Shown one piece after another: positions 63,799 through 64,000 of a DNA stretch of 64,000 bases; the stretch's first letter is position 1; each line of letters begins with the position of its first letter. The DNA is from Enterobacter cloacae subsp. cloacae ATCC 13047 (GTDB taxonomy: Bacteria; Pseudomonadota; Gammaproteobacteria; Enterobacterales; Enterobacteriaceae). The notes under the pieces are model-generated. The model was not told where the DNA came from and did not search any database. It saw only the letters and a program-made list of their open reading frames with translations. The translations under genes and the position numbers were made by a program. The stretch lies in NCBI RefSeq assembly GCF_000025565.1, contig NC_014121.1:2604001-2668000 (forward strand), in the 5' to 3' direction.

Positions 63799-64000
63799 TG
63801 ACAACCCTTAATGCCCGTCCGGAAGCCATCACCTTTTCTGCACCGCAGAGCGCGCTGATTGTAGTGGATATGCAAAACGCCTACGCCAGCCCCGGCGGTT
63901 ATCTGGATCTGGCGGGGTTTGACGTCTCCGCCACCCGGCCGGTGATTGAGAACATCAAAACCGCCGTCGCCGCCGCACGCGCCGCCGGGATGCTCATCAT
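63798..64000 (+). CDS. rutB: Ureidoacrylate amidohydrolase RutB, N-terminal part (cut by window edge)
   Basis: The first 67 codons are present, starting [20 protein letters not shown]. The catalytic Asp of the isochorismatase-like fold is in [18 protein letters not shown]. RutB hydrolyses the ring-opened product to aminoacrylate peracid, CO2 and ammonia. Translationally coupled to rutA by a TAATG overlap. Confidence 0.96.

Overview
The window is chromosomal DNA from a motile, curli-bearing member of the Enterobacteriaceae. Gene order and protein sequences follow the E. coli 23-24 min region closely. Differences point to Enterobacter or a near relative: grxB is absent between mdtH and yceB, a nucleoside transporter lies between efe and put, and a LysR/pirin/hydrolase cassette lies between two tRNA-Ser genes. 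Genus assignment is inference from recalled gene orders; no search was run.

Layout. 1-358: end of an MFS transporter. 435-11917: flagellar rod, hook, P/L ring and junction genes (flgBCDEFGHIJ and flgKL on minus; flgA, flgM and flgN on plus), with sigma28 promoters before flgK and flgM and an FlhDC-like palindrome between flgB and flgA. 11977-25000: murJ, yceM, yceH, rimJ, mdtH, yceB, pyrC, dinI, bssS, solA, yceO, yceJ, yceI, trhO and lpxL, mostly core housekeeping genes with LexA and PurR sites and a pyrC leader hairpin. 25114-28889: mdtG, then a scar of a mobile island inside the 5' end of msyB, then the rest of msyB. 28896-34677: yceK and the osmoregulated periplasmic glucan genes opgGH and opgC. 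34712-40274: ymdB, ymdA and the two divergent curli operons (csgBA-csgC and csgDEFG). 40318-43232: ycdZ, ycdY, ycdX and ghrA. 43464-46830: two identical tRNA-Ser(GGA) genes flanking a LysR regulator, a pirin and an isochorismatase-like hydrolase; the second tRNA is followed by a duplicated tRNA-end/terminator unit. 46831-53330: an alanine/glycine:cation symporter, phoH with a Pho box, and the efeUOB ferrous iron importer with a Fur box. 53581-61266: a NupC-type transporter, a DUF3574 lipoprotein, and putP/putA with their shared operator region. 61368-64000: an LprI-like protein, rutR, and the start of the rut pyrimidine-degradation operon, cut by the window edge in rutB.

The most unusual part is at msyB. 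The native start (short frame 26429-26461) is separated from the body of the gene by about 2.1 kb. A 10-bp identity, ACGCTGGAAG, occurs at both edges (26444-26453 and 28530-28539). The right edge carries the N-terminal half of a serine recombinase, cut off by an IS3-family (IS407-group-like) element. The left edge carries the first 37 codons of an unknown gene, cut by the other end of the same IS. The IS has no matching target duplication. The simplest reading is that a serine-integrase island entered msyB codon 6-9 and supplied a new promoter, ribosome site and N-terminus for MsyB. An IS-mediated deletion then removed most of the island and disabled its integrase.
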